64,000 nucleotides of DNA from Stagnimonas aquatica (GCF_003730135.1 NZ_RJVO01000001.1:310001-374000); one strand, 5' to 3'; counted from the stretch's first letter, positions 43,600 through 55,118 are shown. Notes: generated by a model from the letters alone, not told the origin. Numbers and translations are program-made.

Positions 43600-45497
43600 C
43601 CGCCGCCGCCCGCCAGTCCTGGCGGCAGCGGGCAGTGCAGGCTGGCACAGGCCACCCGCAGCAGTTCCACTTCGCCGACGCTGACCCGGCCGTTGTGGGC
43701 CAGGGTGAGCACCAGGGCCTCCACCAGCAACTGCTTGGCCGGGGCAGCCAGTTCATCCAGGGCATCCAGCGCGGCATCCAGCACCGGCCAGGCCACCGCG
43801 CCGGGATAGCGGCGCGCCTGGCGTGGGTAGAGATGACTCCAGCCCTCGGCGTAGGCACGCCGCGCCGCCTCGGGTTCGGCATTGCCGGCCTCGGCCATCG
43901 CCGCCAGCAGGCTGGACACCGCGTCCTCGCTGCCAGCAAGCCGGCGGCGACCGCTTTCGTGCACCTGCGGCGGCGCCAGCAGGTCGGCAAGCTGCATGCG
44001 CAGCATCCGGCCGAGCACGAACTCGAAGGCGCAGACCCGACCGTCGGCCTGGCTCACCGCCGCGATCACCGCCATGGTGCGTTTCAGCTCCAGCACCGGC
44101 TGGCGGCGCAACAGCGGGAAGGCCAGCGCCGCCAGCGGCAAGCGCTGGGCCGGATGCAGATTGGCCTGGCGCTCGCGCCAGTAGCGCGCCTTGATCGCGG
44201 TCGGCTCCCCGAGCTGGGCGGCGATCAGCCGCAGTTGCTCGGCGGCCAGCGCGTCGTCGCGGCCGTGCAGCAACAGCGCCAGCAGCAGCGCCGGCGCTTC
44301 CGATGCCTCTTGCACGCCGGCGGCCAGTTCCGGCGGCAGGGTGGCGTGCAATTGCTCGGCGTAGCGGTAGTCGTCGGCGCCGGGATGGGCGACCTGGGCG
44401 ATCACCTGCTCCGGGCTCAAGGAGCCGCCGCCGGCTTGCAGCCGCGAGACCGGCAGCTCGTCCTGCTCGGAAACGTAATAGCCGGGATCGTTGACCTGCT
44501 CCGCGACTGCGCGCAGCGCCTCCGGCCTGAAGCCGGGCTCCAGGCGGCGGATGCGCGCCAGCACCGGCGGATGGGTGGCGAACAGCCAGTGCAGACCGAA
44601 ACCGTCGCCGAACAGCATGTGGCTGACCTGTTCGCCACGACCATTGGAAAGCTGCGAACCAAGGTCGTAGCCGGCAATTTTTTTCAGCGCCGTCGCCAGT
44701 CCGAGGGTCTGGCGGGTGAACTGCACCGCCGAGGCATCGGCCAGGAATTCGCGCTGCCGCGAGATGCGCGCCTTGATCAGCCGCCCGAACAGCAGCCCGA
44801 CCGCGCCGGCCGCCATCAGCCCGCCACCCAGCACCGTCAGCGTGCCGCCGCGCTTGCCGCCGCGCGGCGTCGACTCCAGCAGCTCACGGCCGATCACATG
44901 GATCACCAGCAGGCCGAACACCAGGCCCATCAAGCGGATGTTGAGCCGCATGTCGCCGTTCAGCACATGGCTGAACTCGTGGGCGATCACGCCCTGCAAT
45001 TCGTCGCGGTTGAGTTTTTCCAGACTGCCTCGGGTCACCGCGATGGCGGCATCGGCCGGCGCATAGCCCGCAGCGAAGGCGTTGATGCCGGACTCCTGTT
45101 CCAGCACATAGACCTCCGGCACCGGCAGGCCGGAGGCGATGGCGATCTCCTCCACCACGTTGCGCAGCCGCCGCAGGCGCGGGTCGCGGGTGCCTGGGTC
45201 CACCCGCACGCCGCCCAGCGACTGCGCGACCGCGCCGCCGCCGGCCCGCAGCTGGCTGATCTTGAACAGGCTGGCAAGGCTGATGACCAACAGCACCAGC
45301 AGCGCGCCGGCCGCCACCAGCGCCGGCGTCGGCAGGCGCAGGTCGGCGTAGAAGAGATCCTGGCTGCTGGCCGCCGAGACCGTGAGTGCCAGTACGCCAC
45401 CGACCAGCACGGCGACGATCAGCACCGCCACCACGAAGGCGCAGAGCATCCAGCGCGACTGCGCGCGGGCCCGCGCCTGGTGCTCGAAGAAGTTCAT
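43596..45497 (-). CDS. HtpX-like M48 membrane metalloprotease with long C-terminal extension
   Basis: This 633-residue protein begins with two transmembrane helices (~18-40, 60-80). The M48 domain has [12 protein letters not shown] (~173-184), further membrane segments (~195-235) and [12 protein letters not shown] with the third zinc ligand. The family is usually about 300-350 residues. The C-terminal ~280 residues are helical and do not match a recognised domain. It may control membrane-protein quality. lemA precedes it by 30 bp, a frequent pairing. Confidence 0.88.
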   Translation of the reverse strand: MNFFEHQARARAQSRWMLCAFVVAVLIVAVLVGGVLALTVSAASSQDLFYADLRLPTPALVAAGALLVLLVISLASLFKISQLRAGGGAVAQSLGGVRVDPGTRDPRLRRLRNVVEEIAIASGLPVPEVYVLEQESGINAFAAGYAPADAAIAVTRGSLEKLNRDELQGVIAHEFSHVLNGDMRLNIRLMGLVFGLLVIHVIGRELLESTPRGGKRGGTLTVLGGGLMAAGAVGLLFGRLIKARISRQREFLADASAVQFTRQTLGLATALKKIAGYDLGSQLSNGRGEQVSHMLFGDGFGLHWLFATHPPVLARIRRLEPGFRPEALRAVAEQVNDPGYYVSEQDELPVSRLQAGGGSLSPEQVIAQVAHPGADDYRYAEQLHATLPPELAAGVQEASEAPALLLALLLHGRDDALAAEQLRLIAAQLGEPTAIKARYWRERQANLHPAQRLPLAALAFPLLRRQPVLELKRTMAVIAAVSQADGRVCAFEFVLGRMLRMQLADLLAPPQVHESGRRRLAGSEDAVSSLLAAMAEAGNAEPEAARRAYAEGWSHLYPRQARRYPGAVAWPVLDAALDALDELAAPAKQLLVEALVLTLAHNGRVSVGEVELLRVACASLHCPLPPGLAGGGG

Positions 45498-45527
45498 CGC
45501 CGTAGCGACACGAACCGCCTACCGAGG

Positions 45528-46112
45528 TCAGAAGCTGACTTTCGGCGCCTGCCTTGCTTCTGGCGTCTCCAGCTCCAACGATTGCGCCGCAGCAAAGCCG
45601 AACAGGCCGGCGACGAAGTTGTTGGGGAACACCTCGCGCTTGTTGTTGTAGCTCAGCACGCCGTCGTTATAGGCCTGGCGGGCGAAGGCGATGCGGTTCT
45701 CGGTGGACGCCAGCTCCTCGCTGAGCTGCTGCATGTTGGCGCTGGCCTTGAGTTCCGGATAAGCCTCGACGGTGGCGGTGAACCGGCCCAGAGCGCCGCC
45801 GAGCAGGCCCTCGGCGCTGGACAACTGGCGCATCGCCGCTGGATCGCCGGGATTGGCCTGCGCCGCCTTGAGCGCGCTCAGCGCGCCACCGCGCGCGGCG
45901 ATCACCGCTTCCAGCGTGCCGCGCTCGTGGCCAAGGTAGGCCTTGGCCGTTTCCACCAGGTTGGGGATCAGGTCGTGCCGGCGCTGGAGTTGCACGTCGA
46001 TCTGCGCGAAGGCGTTCTTGTAGCCGTTGCGCAGCGTCACCAGCCCGTTGTAGACGCCGATCAGGAAAAACGCCAGCAGACCCAGCACCAGCAGAAAGAT
46101 GACAGCGGACAT
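45528..46112 (-). CDS. lemA: LemA family protein
   Basis: This 194-residue protein has an N-terminal transmembrane helix (~3-22) and the LemA helical domain: YNGLVTLRNGYKNAFAQIDVQLQRRHDLIPNLVETAKAYL, YPELKAS, ENRIAFARQAYNDGVLSYNNKREVFPNNFVA. GGGAG lies 6 nt before the ATG at 46112. LemA proteins often accompany M48 or TPM-type membrane proteins; function is not established. Confidence 0.94.
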   Translation of the reverse strand: MSAVIFLLVLGLLAFFLIGVYNGLVTLRNGYKNAFAQIDVQLQRRHDLIPNLVETAKAYLGHERGTLEAVIAARGGALSALKAAQANPGDPAAMRQLSSAEGLLGGALGRFTATVEAYPELKASANMQQLSEELASTENRIAFARQAYNDGVLSYNNKREVFPNNFVAGLFGFAAAQSLELETPEARQAPKVSF

Positions 46113-46169
46113 CGCACGCTCCCTTTGATCCAGATGTCGAGGCGACCCAGCGTCGAGCATAGCGGGCCT

Positions 46170-46175
46170 TACAAT
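46170..46175 (+). promoter_or_regulatory. -10-like TACAAT before coaBC
   Basis: TACAAT ends 7 nt before the ATG at 46183 and overlaps the alternative ATG at 46174. If this is the -10 element, the mRNA is leaderless and 46183 is the start. Confidence 0.45.
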
Positions 46176-46182
46176 GCGCGTC

Positions 46183-47388
46183 ATGACTACAGCTACTCCT
46201 CGCAAGCTGCTGCTCGGCGTCACCGGCGGCATCGCCGCCTACAAGGCGGCGGAACTGACGCGCCTGTTCGTCAAGGCCGGCTGGCAGGTGCAGGTGGTGA
46301 TGACCGCCCACGCCAGCGAGTTCGTCACCCCGCTGACCTTCCAGGCGCTCACTGGCCGGGAGACGCGCGGCGCGCTGTTCGACCCCCAGCACGAAGCGGC
46401 CATGGGCCACATCGAGCTGGCACGCTGGCCGGACGCGATCCTGATTGCGCCGGCCTCGGCCAACAGCCTGGCGAAGCTGGCCCAGGGTCTGGCCGACGAC
46501 CTGCTCTCGACGCTCTGCCTGGCCACCGACAAGCCGATCTTCGCGGCACCGGCGATGAACCGCCTGATGTGGGCCAACGCCGCCACCCAGGCCAATATTG
46601 CCGTGCTCCGGCAGCGCGGCCTGCGCCTGCTCGGCCCCGGCGCCGGCGCCCAGGCCTGCGGCGAGACCGGCGAAGGCCGCATGTGGGAGCCCGAGCAGAT
46701 CTTCGAAGCGGTGGTCGCGCAGACCGGCGCCGCCGCGCCCGCCGATCTCGCCGGCCTGCACGCGGTGGTAACCGCCGGCCCCACCCGCGAGCCGCTGGAC
46801 CCGGTGCGCTTCCTCACCAACCGCTCTTCCGGCAAGCAGGGCTACGCGGTGGCCGAGGCGCTCGCCGCGCGCGGCGCGCGGGTGACGCTGATCTCCGGCC
46901 CCACCCAGTTGGCGACGCCGCGCGGCGTCACCCGCATCGATGTCGAAAGTGCCGAGCAGATGCTGGGCCTGAGCCTGGCCGCCGCCGCCGAGGCGCAGAT
47001 CTTCGTCGGCGCCGCTGCGGTGGCCGACTACCGCGCCAGCGAGGTCGCCGGCGAGAAGATCAAGAAGACCGGCGAGTCGCTGACCCTGGTGCTGAGCAAG
47101 AATCCCGACATCCTCGCCACCGTGCGCGCCGCCCAGCCCGGGCTGTTCATGGTGGGCTTCGCGGCGGAAACCGAGAAGCTCGCCGAGCACGCGCGCGGCA
47201 AGCTCAGCAACAAGAAGCTCAACCTGATCGCCGCCAACTGGGTCGGCAACGGCAAGGCCTTCGACACCGAGGACAACGCCTTGCAGCTCTACTGGCCGGA
47301 GGGGGAGCAGGAAATCCCCGCTGCCAGCAAGGCCGAGGTCGCCCGGCAACTGGTGGACCGCATCGTCTCGCTCTACCAGGCCCGCTAA
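46183..47388 (+). CDS. coaBC: bifunctional phosphopantothenoylcysteine decarboxylase/synthetase
   Basis: This 401-residue fused enzyme makes 4'-phosphopantetheine precursors for coenzyme A. The CoaC half (~1-190) is a flavoprotein with [24 protein letters not shown] and the active-site Cys in [13 protein letters not shown]. The CoaB half has the [26 protein letters not shown] motif and [20 protein letters not shown]. The ATG at 46183 is preferred over 46174 on the basis of the adjacent -10-like element. Followed by dut. Confidence 0.95.
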   Translation: MTTATPRKLLLGVTGGIAAYKAAELTRLFVKAGWQVQVVMTAHASEFVTPLTFQALTGRETRGALFDPQHEAAMGHIELARWPDAILIAPASANSLAKLAQGLADDLLSTLCLATDKPIFAAPAMNRLMWANAATQANIAVLRQRGLRLLGPGAGAQACGETGEGRMWEPEQIFEAVVAQTGAAAPADLAGLHAVVTAGPTREPLDPVRFLTNRSSGKQGYAVAEALAARGARVTLISGPTQLATPRGVTRIDVESAEQMLGLSLAAAAEAQIFVGAAAVADYRASEVAGEKIKKTGESLTLVLSKNPDILATVRAAQPGLFMVGFAAETEKLAEHARGKLSNKKLNLIAANWVGNGKAFDTEDNALQLYWPEGEQEIPAASKAEVARQLVDRIVSLYQAR

Positions 47389-47419
47389 CCCCTTAACCCG
47401 CGCCTTACCCGCGCTGACC

Positions 47420-48885
<1,466 letters not shown>

Positions 48886-48900
48886 GTCGCCCGCGCGCGC

Positions 48901-49371
48901 TCAGGCGCGGTGGTAGGGGTGATTGGCGTTCAGGCTCCAGGCCCGGTACAGGGCCTCGACGACCAGCACCCGCACCAGCGCGTGCGGCAGCACCAGCTTC
49001 GACAGACCCCAGCTTTCCTCGGCGCGGGCCAGCACTTCCGGCGCATGGCCGTCCGGGCCGCCGATGGCCAGCGCGACATCGCGGCCGTCCTGCTGCCAGC
49101 GTTGCAGGCGTAGCGCCAGTTGCTCGGTGGTCCATTGGCCGCCGCGCTCGTCCAGCGTCACCAGCCGCACCTCGCGCGGCAGCGCCTTGAGGATTTTTTC
49201 GCCCTCGTCGCGCTTGAGCCGCGCCAGGTCGGGGTTCTTGCCACGCGGCGTCACCGCGATCTCGCTCAGGGCGAAGCCGTATTCCGGCGGCAGGCGGCGG
49301 CTGTAGTCGGCGAAGGCTTCTTCCACCCAGCCCGGCATGCGGGTCCCGACGGCGATCAGGCGCAGCTTCAT
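48901..49371 (-). CDS. rlmH: 23S rRNA (pseudouridine1915-N3)-methyltransferase
   Basis: This 156-residue SPOUT methyltransferase modifies pseudouridine 1915 in 23S rRNA. It begins MKLRLIAVGTRMPGWV. Conserved segments are VTLDERGGQWTTEQLA, ALAIGGPDGHAPEV and the C-terminal knot LVRVLVVEALYRAWSLNANHPYHRA. AAAGG lies close upstream of the ATG. Same strand and order (nadD-rsfS-rlmH) as in Pseudomonas. Confidence 0.96.
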   Translation of the reverse strand: MKLRLIAVGTRMPGWVEEAFADYSRRLPPEYGFALSEIAVTPRGKNPDLARLKRDEGEKILKALPREVRLVTLDERGGQWTTEQLALRLQRWQQDGRDVALAIGGPDGHAPEVLARAEESWGLSKLVLPHALVRVLVVEALYRAWSLNANHPYHRA

Positions 49372-49392
49372 GCCTTTCGCCGCCGGCCGACG

Positions 49393-50025
49393 CTAGCGCG
49401 CTTTCTTCGCCGCAGGCTTCTTGGCGACTGCTTTCTTGGCAGCAGGCTTCTTCACGGCGGCTTTCTTCGCGACCAGCTTGCTCAGCGGTTTCGGAGCGGA
49501 CTTGGCAGCGGATTTGGCGGCCGACTTGCTGGCGGCGGTCTTGGTGACTGGCGCGGCTTTCTTGGCCGGGGCCGATTTCTGGGGAGCGACGGCCTTCCTG
49601 GCCGGCACTGCCTTTTTCACAGCCGCTTTCTTGACCGGCGCTTTGGCCTTGCTCTTGACCTTGGCCTTCGCCGGCTTGGGTTCGTCGAGCACCGGCTTGG
49701 GCTGGCCCAGATCCCAGAGCTTTTCCAACTGGTAGTGGGCACGCGCCGAGGCTTGCAGGGTGTGGACCACCACCCCGTTGAGATCCACCAGCGCCCACTC
49801 GCCCTGCTCCAGCCCCTGCGAGGACAACGGCCGCACGCCGGCTTCCAGCGCCTTCTCGATGACGCTGTCGGCAAGCGCCTTGACGTGGCGGCTGGAGGTG
49901 CCGGTGGCGATCACCAGATGATCGGTGACACTGGTCAGGCCGCTGACATCAATCACCTGGATGTCGACACCCTTGACGTCTTCGAGGGCGCCGACGGCGA
50001 GCTTGGTGAGCTGGTTGGTATTCAT
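49393..50025 (-). CDS. rsfS: ribosomal silencing factor RsfS with histone-H1-like tail
   Basis: This 210-residue protein has the RsfS core in residues ~1-113 (VDIQVIDVSGLTSVTDHLVIATGTSSRHVKALADSV, GEWALVDLNGVVVHTL, YQLEKLWDL). The core binds L14 to block subunit joining in starvation. The remaining ~97 residues are almost only Lys, Ala, Pro, Val and Ser in KKAA/KPAA-like repeats resembling bacterial histone-H1 or AlgP tails. Typical RsfS is 105-120 residues. The ATG overlaps the nadD stop by one base. Confidence 0.93.
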   Translation of the reverse strand: MNTNQLTKLAVGALEDVKGVDIQVIDVSGLTSVTDHLVIATGTSSRHVKALADSVIEKALEAGVRPLSSQGLEQGEWALVDLNGVVVHTLQASARAHYQLEKLWDLGQPKPVLDEPKPAKAKVKSKAKAPVKKAAVKKAVPARKAVAPQKSAPAKKAAPVTKTAASKSAAKSAAKSAPKPLSKLVAKKAAVKKPAAKKAVAKKPAAKKAR

Positions 50026-50690
50026 CAGTGTTTGGATTGGTCGTCCTGGTCGGTGAGGGCTTGCAGATCCTGCGGGGTCAGCGCGTCGAGAATGGCGTCG
50101 GGCACCAGCCCGCGCACCGAGTGACCGGTGCGCAGCAGGCGGCGGATGCGGGAAGACGAGATTTCCAGCAGCGGCAGCGGCAGCTCCAGCCAAAGACCGG
50201 CCGGCACCGCGCGCAGCGCCTCGACGCTATCGGCATGGCGCTCGGCGAGGATGTCGGCCTCCACCGGTGGCAGCAGCGCCGAACCAGGGCGAGACACCAC
50301 CGCCAGATGGGCAAGGTCGAGAATCTCGCGCCAGCGGTGCCAGGTGTGGAAATGCGCGAAGGCGTCGGCGCCCAGCAGCAGCACCAGCGGCGTGCGCGGC
50401 CGCCATTTCTTCAGCTCGGCGAGCGTGTCGATGGTGTAGCTGGGGCCTTCGCGCTTGATCTCGCGGTCATCGGCGATCAGGCCCTTTTCCTTGGCCACCG
50501 CGCGCCGCACCCATTCCAAGCGCTTCTGCGGCGACACCCGCGAATCCGGCCGGTGCGCCGGGTGGGCGGTGGGGATCAGCCGCACCTGCGAGAGCTGCAG
50601 GCGATCCATCGCCTCCAGCGCCAGACGCAGATGACCGTTGTGGAAGGGCGCGAAGGCGCCGCCGAAGATGCCGATGGGAGCGATAGCCAC
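50025..50690 (-). CDS. nadD: nicotinate-nucleotide adenylyltransferase
   Basis: This 221-residue enzyme adenylates nicotinate mononucleotide in NAD synthesis. It has the nucleotidyltransferase motifs IFGGAFAPFHNGHLRLA (xNGH type) and ISSSRIRRLL near the C-terminus, plus LLLGADAFAHFHTWHRW. It lies between proA and rsfS in the conserved order and overlaps rsfS by one base. Confidence 0.95.
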   Translation of the reverse strand: MAIAPIGIFGGAFAPFHNGHLRLALEAMDRLQLSQVRLIPTAHPAHRPDSRVSPQKRLEWVRRAVAKEKGLIADDREIKREGPSYTIDTLAELKKWRPRTPLVLLLGADAFAHFHTWHRWREILDLAHLAVVSRPGSALLPPVEADILAERHADSVEALRAVPAGLWLELPLPLLEISSSRIRRLLRTGHSVRGLVPDAILDALTPQDLQALTDQDDQSKH

Positions 50691-50699
50691 GCGGCGGGC

Positions 50700-51980
50700 C
50701 TAGCGGACCTGCCCGTCGCCCAGCACCACCCACTTCTGCGAAGTGAGTCCTTCCAGCCCCACCGGCCCGCGGGCGTGGAACTTGTCGGTGCTGATGCCGA
50801 TCTCGGCGCCGAGTCCGTACTCGTAGCCGTCGGCGAAGCGGGTAGAGGCATTGACCATCACCGAGGCCGAGTCCACCTCGCGCAGAAACCGCCGCGCGCG
50901 TGTGTAGTTCTCGGTGACGATGCTGTCGGTGTGCTGGCTGCTGTAGTCGTTGATGTGGCGGATCGCAGCATCGAGGCCATCGACCACCCGGATCGCCAGG
51001 ATCGGCGCCAGATACTCGGTGCGCCAGTCTTCCTCGGTGGCGGGCTTGGCCTCCGGCAGGAACTTGCGGGTGCGCTCGCAGCCGCGCAGCTCCACTTTCA
51101 GGTCGCGGTAGATGCGGCCCAGTTCGGGCAGCGCGCGCGGCGCCATGCTGGCATCGACCAGCAGGGTCTCCATGGTGTTGCAGGTGCCGTAGCGCTGGGT
51201 CTTGGCGTTGACGGCGATGGCGATGGCCTTTTCCAGATCGGCATCGGCGTCGATGTAGACGTGGCAGATGCCGTCGAGATGCTTGATCACCGGCACCCGG
51301 GCGTGTTCAGCGACGAAGGCCACCAGGCCCTTGCCGCCGCGCGGGATCACCACGTCGACGAACTGCGGCATGGTCAGCAGCTCGCCGACGGCGGCGCGGT
51401 CGGTGGTGGACAGCACCTGCACCGCATCGGCCGGCAGACCGGCGCGTTGCAGCGCACGACGGATGCACAGGGCGATGGCCTGGTTGGACTGGTGCGCCTC
51501 GGAGCCGCCGCGCAGGATGGTGGCATTGCCGCTCTTCAGGCACAGCGCGGCGGCGTCGGCGGTGACGTTGGGCCGCGACTCGTAAATGATGCCGACCACG
51601 CCCAGCGGCACCCGCATCTTGCCGACCTGGATGCCGGAGGGGCGCAGCGCAAGATCGGTCATGGTGCCGACCGGATCGGGCAGCGCCGCCACCTGGCGCA
51701 CGCCGTCGGCCATCGCCTCGATGCGCGCCGGGGTCAGCTCCAGGCGGTCGAGCAGGGCGGCATCGAGGTTGTTGTCGCGGGCCCGGCGCATGTCCTCGCG
51801 ATTGGCTTCGAGGATCGCCTCGGCCTCTTCGACCAGACGCTCGGCGAGGGTGAACAGGGCGGCGTTCTTGGCGCCGGTGTCGGCCTTGGCCAGCTCGCGG
51901 CCGGCGGCGCGGGCCTTGGCGCCCAGGTCCTGCATGTAGGCCTTGAGGGCCGCTGCGGTTTCGGTTTTTGCGTTTGCCAC
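50700..51980 (-). CDS. proA: gamma-glutamyl phosphate reductase
   Basis: This 426-residue NADPH-dependent enzyme catalyses the second step of proline synthesis. It shows [62 protein letters not shown] with the catalytic Cys, and [23 protein letters not shown]. The GTG at 51980 lies 7 bp after the holA stop and is chosen because longer frames overlap holA. proB is not adjacent. Confidence 0.95.
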   Translation of the reverse strand: MANAKTETAAALKAYMQDLGAKARAAGRELAKADTGAKNAALFTLAERLVEEAEAILEANREDMRRARDNNLDAALLDRLELTPARIEAMADGVRQVAALPDPVGTMTDLALRPSGIQVGKMRVPLGVVGIIYESRPNVTADAAALCLKSGNATILRGGSEAHQSNQAIALCIRRALQRAGLPADAVQVLSTTDRAAVGELLTMPQFVDVVIPRGGKGLVAFVAEHARVPVIKHLDGICHVYIDADADLEKAIAIAVNAKTQRYGTCNTMETLLVDASMAPRALPELGRIYRDLKVELRGCERTRKFLPEAKPATEEDWRTEYLAPILAIRVVDGLDAAIRHINDYSSQHTDSIVTENYTRARRFLREVDSASVMVNASTRFADGYEYGLGAEIGISTDKFHARGPVGLEGLTSQKWVVLGDGQVR

Positions 51981-51987
51981 GTCGTGC

Positions 51988-53073
51988 TCAGGCGGCGACC
52001 TTGGTCGCCGGGGGCGCGGCCCCACTGGCCGCCAGGACCAATGTTAGCAAGTCCTCCCAGGCCGCCGACTCGCGGCCGGTCTTCACCGACTGGTCGACCC
52101 TGGCCAGCAGCACCAGGCCGGCGGCCGGTGAATAGCGCGCGCCACGCCGCAGCAGCGCCTCGTAAGGCTTGGCGCGGGCGCCGAACAGCTTGGCCTGGGC
52201 CAGCGCGCTGGCGACATCGCGGCTGCGCGCGTAGGCGGCGTTGACCGCCCCCCAGTTGCGCAGGGCATAGGCCAGGGCCCCGACCAGTTCCAGCGCCGAG
52301 ACGCCTTCCTCGCGCAGACGCTCCAGCGAGCGCAGCGCCGACAGGCCGTCGCCGGCGAGCATCTTGTCGACCAGATCGAAGGCCTCGTAGCGCGCCGAGT
52401 CGGCAACCGCCTGCAGCAGGGCTTCGGCATCCACCGGCGCGTCCGGGAATAACAGCGCCAGCTTGGCCAGATCCTGCGCACAGGCCAGCAGATTGCCTTC
52501 GGTGCGCTCGGCCAAGAGACGCGCCGCCTCCGGCTCCAGGCGCAGGTTCAAGACGCGGGCGCGCTGCTCGATCCAGGCCACCAGCTCCTCGGGCTTCACC
52601 GGCCAGGCGTAGACGGCGAAGCCCGCCGTCTCCAGCGCCGAGAACCAGCCGGACTCGCGGCCACGTTTGTCGAGCGCGCCGGCGACCACCACCAGCAGGA
52701 TGTCGGGCGAGGGCTTCTCGGCGAGCTGGGCAAGCGCCTTGGCACCGTCTTCCGACTTGCCGCCGGCCTCGTTATCTCCGCCCTCCTCGCCCTTGCCACG
52801 GCGATGACCGTTGGGGCCCTTGGGCAGATGCACCTCGATCATCCGCCGGCTGGCGAACAGCGACAGCGAGGCGCATTCGTCGAATACCTGCTGCCAGCGG
52901 AAACCCGGCTCCACCGTGAGCGATACCCGCTCGCTATAACCCTGGGCGCGGGCGGCGGCACGCAGCTCGTCCAGGGTTTCCTGGATCAGCAGCGGCTCCT
53001 CGCCGGCAAGCACCACCACCGGCGGCAGGCCTTTCTTCACATGGGCGGCGACTAGTGCGGGGCGCAGTTGCAT
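51988..53073 (-). CDS. holA: DNA polymerase III delta subunit
   Basis: This 361-residue clamp-loader subunit opens the sliding clamp. Matches are the N-terminal [22 protein letters not shown] segment, [31 protein letters not shown] and the C-terminal AAAL-rich domain. Residues ~86-108 form a charged low-complexity insertion ([11 protein letters not shown] and EAGGKSEDG) not typical of the family. The usual upstream lptE is missing; an alpha/beta hydrolase gene is there instead. GATAAT lies 6 nt before the ATG. Confidence 0.94.
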   Translation of the reverse strand: MQLRPALVAAHVKKGLPPVVVLAGEEPLLIQETLDELRAAARAQGYSERVSLTVEPGFRWQQVFDECASLSLFASRRMIEVHLPKGPNGHRRGKGEEGGDNEAGGKSEDGAKALAQLAEKPSPDILLVVVAGALDKRGRESGWFSALETAGFAVYAWPVKPEELVAWIEQRARVLNLRLEPEAARLLAERTEGNLLACAQDLAKLALLFPDAPVDAEALLQAVADSARYEAFDLVDKMLAGDGLSALRSLERLREEGVSALELVGALAYALRNWGAVNAAYARSRDVASALAQAKLFGARAKPYEALLRRGARYSPAAGLVLLARVDQSVKTGRESAAWEDLLTLVLAASGAAPPATKVAA

Positions 53074-53079
53074 GCGCGG

Positions 53080-53085
53080 ATTATC
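53080..53085 (-). promoter_or_regulatory. -10-like GATAAT before holA
   Basis: On the minus strand GATAAT ends 6 nt before the holA ATG, with no Shine-Dalgarno. It is the closest to the TATAAT consensus of the group of start-proximal elements in this window. Confidence 0.5.
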
Positions 53086-53105
53086 GCCTGCCGGCGGTCG
53101 GGCTT

Positions 53106-54005
53106 TCAGAAGAATTGCAGCAGCGCATCGGCGGTCGCCTCCGGCGCATCAAAATGCAGCATGTGGCCGGCGCCAGGAATGCTGACCTCCTGGCGGTCCC
53201 GGAAGCAGGCGCGCCGGGCGGCCTTTTCCTCGGCGTTCAGGGTCTGTCCGAACGCCGAGCCGCCGGCATCGACAAACAGGGTCGGCGCGCGAATCTGCCG
53301 CCAGATCGCCTCGCTCTCGGCATTGCGGTAGAGCGTCGGCATGTCCAGCCGGTGCCGGGGATCGGCGAGCAGGTGGATGCGGCCGGCGCCATCGGCCGCG
53401 CCCCAGCCACGCGCCACGAACAGCGCGCGCTCGGCGCTCAGTTGCGGATGCTGCTTCTGCACCCGTTGCGCCAGCTCCTCGAAGCTCGCGTAGGTCTTGC
53501 CGCGCGCCGGCGCCTTCAACTGGTCCAGCCAGCGGCCGAAGCGGCGCGGCGCGCTCTCGGGCGGCATGTCGGGCAGGAACAGGCCGTCGAGAATCGCCAG
53601 CCGGCGGACCCGCTCCGGTCGCAGGCCGGCATAGAGGCTGACGACCTGCGCGCCCATGCTGTGGCCGGCCAGATGCACCGGCGCGGCGGGCGAGAGGTAG
53701 TCGACCAGGGCGTCGAGATCGGCGACATAGTCCTGAAACCAGTAGCCGTCGGCCGCCCATTCGCTATGGCCATAGCCGCGCTGGTCGAGCGCGACGACGC
53801 GGAAGCACTGCCCTAGCCGCTCACCGACATCGGCGAAGGTGGCGGTGGTGTCGAGCCAGCCGTGGCAGTAGATCAGCAGGGGCTTGTCACTGCCGTCGGC
53901 GGCGAGACTCTGCGCGCCAGCGCTCGCCAAGCGCGGCTCCTCGCCCCAGCAGCGCAGGTGGAAGCGCAGACCGCGCAGGCGCACATGCCGGGACTCGCCG
54001 CTCAT
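53106..54005 (-). CDS. alpha/beta hydrolase
   Basis: This 299-residue protein has the alpha/beta-hydrolase fold 1 motifs: CHGWLDTTATF oxyanion segment, DQRGYGHS, nucleophile motif LAGHSMGAQVVSLYA (Ser about 118), an acid in LFVDAGGSAF, and the catalytic His in GAGHMLHFD. Epoxide hydrolase- or lipase-like; substrate unknown. No signal peptide. It lies 4 bp downstream of the oxidoreductase gene, so the two may be coupled, and 32 bp upstream of holA. Confidence 0.88.
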   Translation of the reverse strand: MSGESRHVRLRGLRFHLRCWGEEPRLASAGAQSLAADGSDKPLLIYCHGWLDTTATFADVGERLGQCFRVVALDQRGYGHSEWAADGYWFQDYVADLDALVDYLSPAAPVHLAGHSMGAQVVSLYAGLRPERVRRLAILDGLFLPDMPPESAPRRFGRWLDQLKAPARGKTYASFEELAQRVQKQHPQLSAERALFVARGWGAADGAGRIHLLADPRHRLDMPTLYRNAESEAIWRQIRAPTLFVDAGGSAFGQTLNAEEKAARRACFRDRQEVSIPGAGHMLHFDAPEATADALLQFF

Positions 54006-54009
54006 GCCT

Positions 54010-55005
54010 TCAGACCTGGATCATCAGCTTGCCGAAGTTTTCGCCGCTGAACAGTTTGTTGAGCGTTTCCGGAAAGGTCTCCAGACCCTGCACGATGTCC
54101 TCGCGCGACTTCAGCTGGCCCTCGGCCAGCCAGGCGCCCATGGCCTGGATTGCCTCGCCGTAGCGCGGCGCCCAGTCGAACACCACCATGCCCTCCATGC
54201 GCGCGCGGTTGACCAGCAGCGACATGTAGTTGGACGGCCCCTTCACCGGCGTGGTGTTGTTGTACTGCGAGATGGCGCCGCAGATGACAATGCGCGCCTT
54301 CATGCGGATCTGGGTCAGCACCGCGTCGAGGATGTCGCCACCGACATTGTCGAAGTAGACATCCACACCCTTGGGCGCCAGCTCGCGCAGGGCCTTCTTC
54401 ACGTCCTGCGACTTGTAGTCGACGCAGGCGTCGAAGCCGAGGTCGCGCACCACGTAAGCGCACTTGTCGGCGCCGCCGGCGATGCCGATCACCGTGCAGC
54501 CCTTGAGCTTGGCGATCTGGCCGACCACCTGGCCGACCGCGCCGGCCGCGCCGGAGACCACCACCACCTCGCCGGGCTTCGGCTGGCCGATCTCCAGCAG
54601 GCCGAAGTAGGCGGTGAGGCCGGGCATGCCGAGCACGCCCAGGTACTTGGGCAGCGGCGCCAGACGCGGATCGACCTTGCTCAGGCCTTCCGGCGGCAGC
54701 GCCGCGTAGTCCTGCACGCCCCAGTTGCCGACCACGTGGTCGCCAGCCTTGAACGCCGGCGTCTTGCTCACCAGTACCTCGCCCAGGGTGCCGGCGCGCA
54801 TCACCTCGCCGATCGCCACCGGGCGGATGTAGCTCTTGCCCTCGTTCATCCAGCCGCGCATCGCCGGGTCCAGCGAGATGTAGAGGGTCTTCACCAGCAG
54901 CTCGCCATCCTTGGGCTCCGGCAGCGGCGTCTCGGCATAGGCAAAGTCGCTGCGTTTGACCAAGCCCTGTGGGCGCGCGGCGAGGGTGAACTGGCGGTTG
55001 ATCAT
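54010..55005 (-). CDS. NADP-dependent medium-chain oxidoreductase (CurA/PTGR-like)
   Basis: This 331-residue zinc-free medium-chain reductase has SLDPAMRGWMNEGKSYI, the GAAGAVGQVVGQIAKLKGCTVIGIAGG cofactor motif, YFDNVGGDILDAVL and ISQYNNT. It resembles NADPH-dependent 2-alkenal/curcumin/prostaglandin reductases that reduce alpha,beta-unsaturated carbonyls. The ATG at 55005 matches the family start (INRQFTLAARPQG). Gene symbol withheld because substrate cannot be judged. Confidence 0.9.
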   Translation of the reverse strand: MINRQFTLAARPQGLVKRSDFAYAETPLPEPKDGELLVKTLYISLDPAMRGWMNEGKSYIRPVAIGEVMRAGTLGEVLVSKTPAFKAGDHVVGNWGVQDYAALPPEGLSKVDPRLAPLPKYLGVLGMPGLTAYFGLLEIGQPKPGEVVVVSGAAGAVGQVVGQIAKLKGCTVIGIAGGADKCAYVVRDLGFDACVDYKSQDVKKALRELAPKGVDVYFDNVGGDILDAVLTQIRMKARIVICGAISQYNNTTPVKGPSNYMSLLVNRARMEGMVVFDWAPRYGEAIQAMGAWLAEGQLKSREDIVQGLETFPETLNKLFSGENFGKLMIQV

Positions 55006-55076
55006 TTGGTGTTTCTCAGTTGGTGATTGTTGACCTGCCATCCCTGGCGCAACGGCAGCCCCGTCTGTCTAGCCCT

Positions 55077-55098
55077 CGGCGGCCATCCATGGCCGCCG
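55077..55098. repeat. perfect palindrome before the oxidoreductase gene
   Basis: CGGCGGCCAT (55077-55086) and ATGGCCGCCG (55089-55098) form a 10-bp stem around CC. The CATCCATG centre is shared with the palindromic element at 38614-38635. It may also act as terminator stem for the upstream isomerase-like gene. Confidence 0.6.
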
Positions 55099-55118
55099 GC
55101 AGATCGGGACGAAGCCCT

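Noticed and set aside
43635-47396. Long plus-strand open frame (1253 codons) opposite M48, lemA and into coaBC
   Set aside because: Composition is Arg/Gly/Ala-rich, it overlaps three convincing genes in other frames, and it contains no domain pattern.
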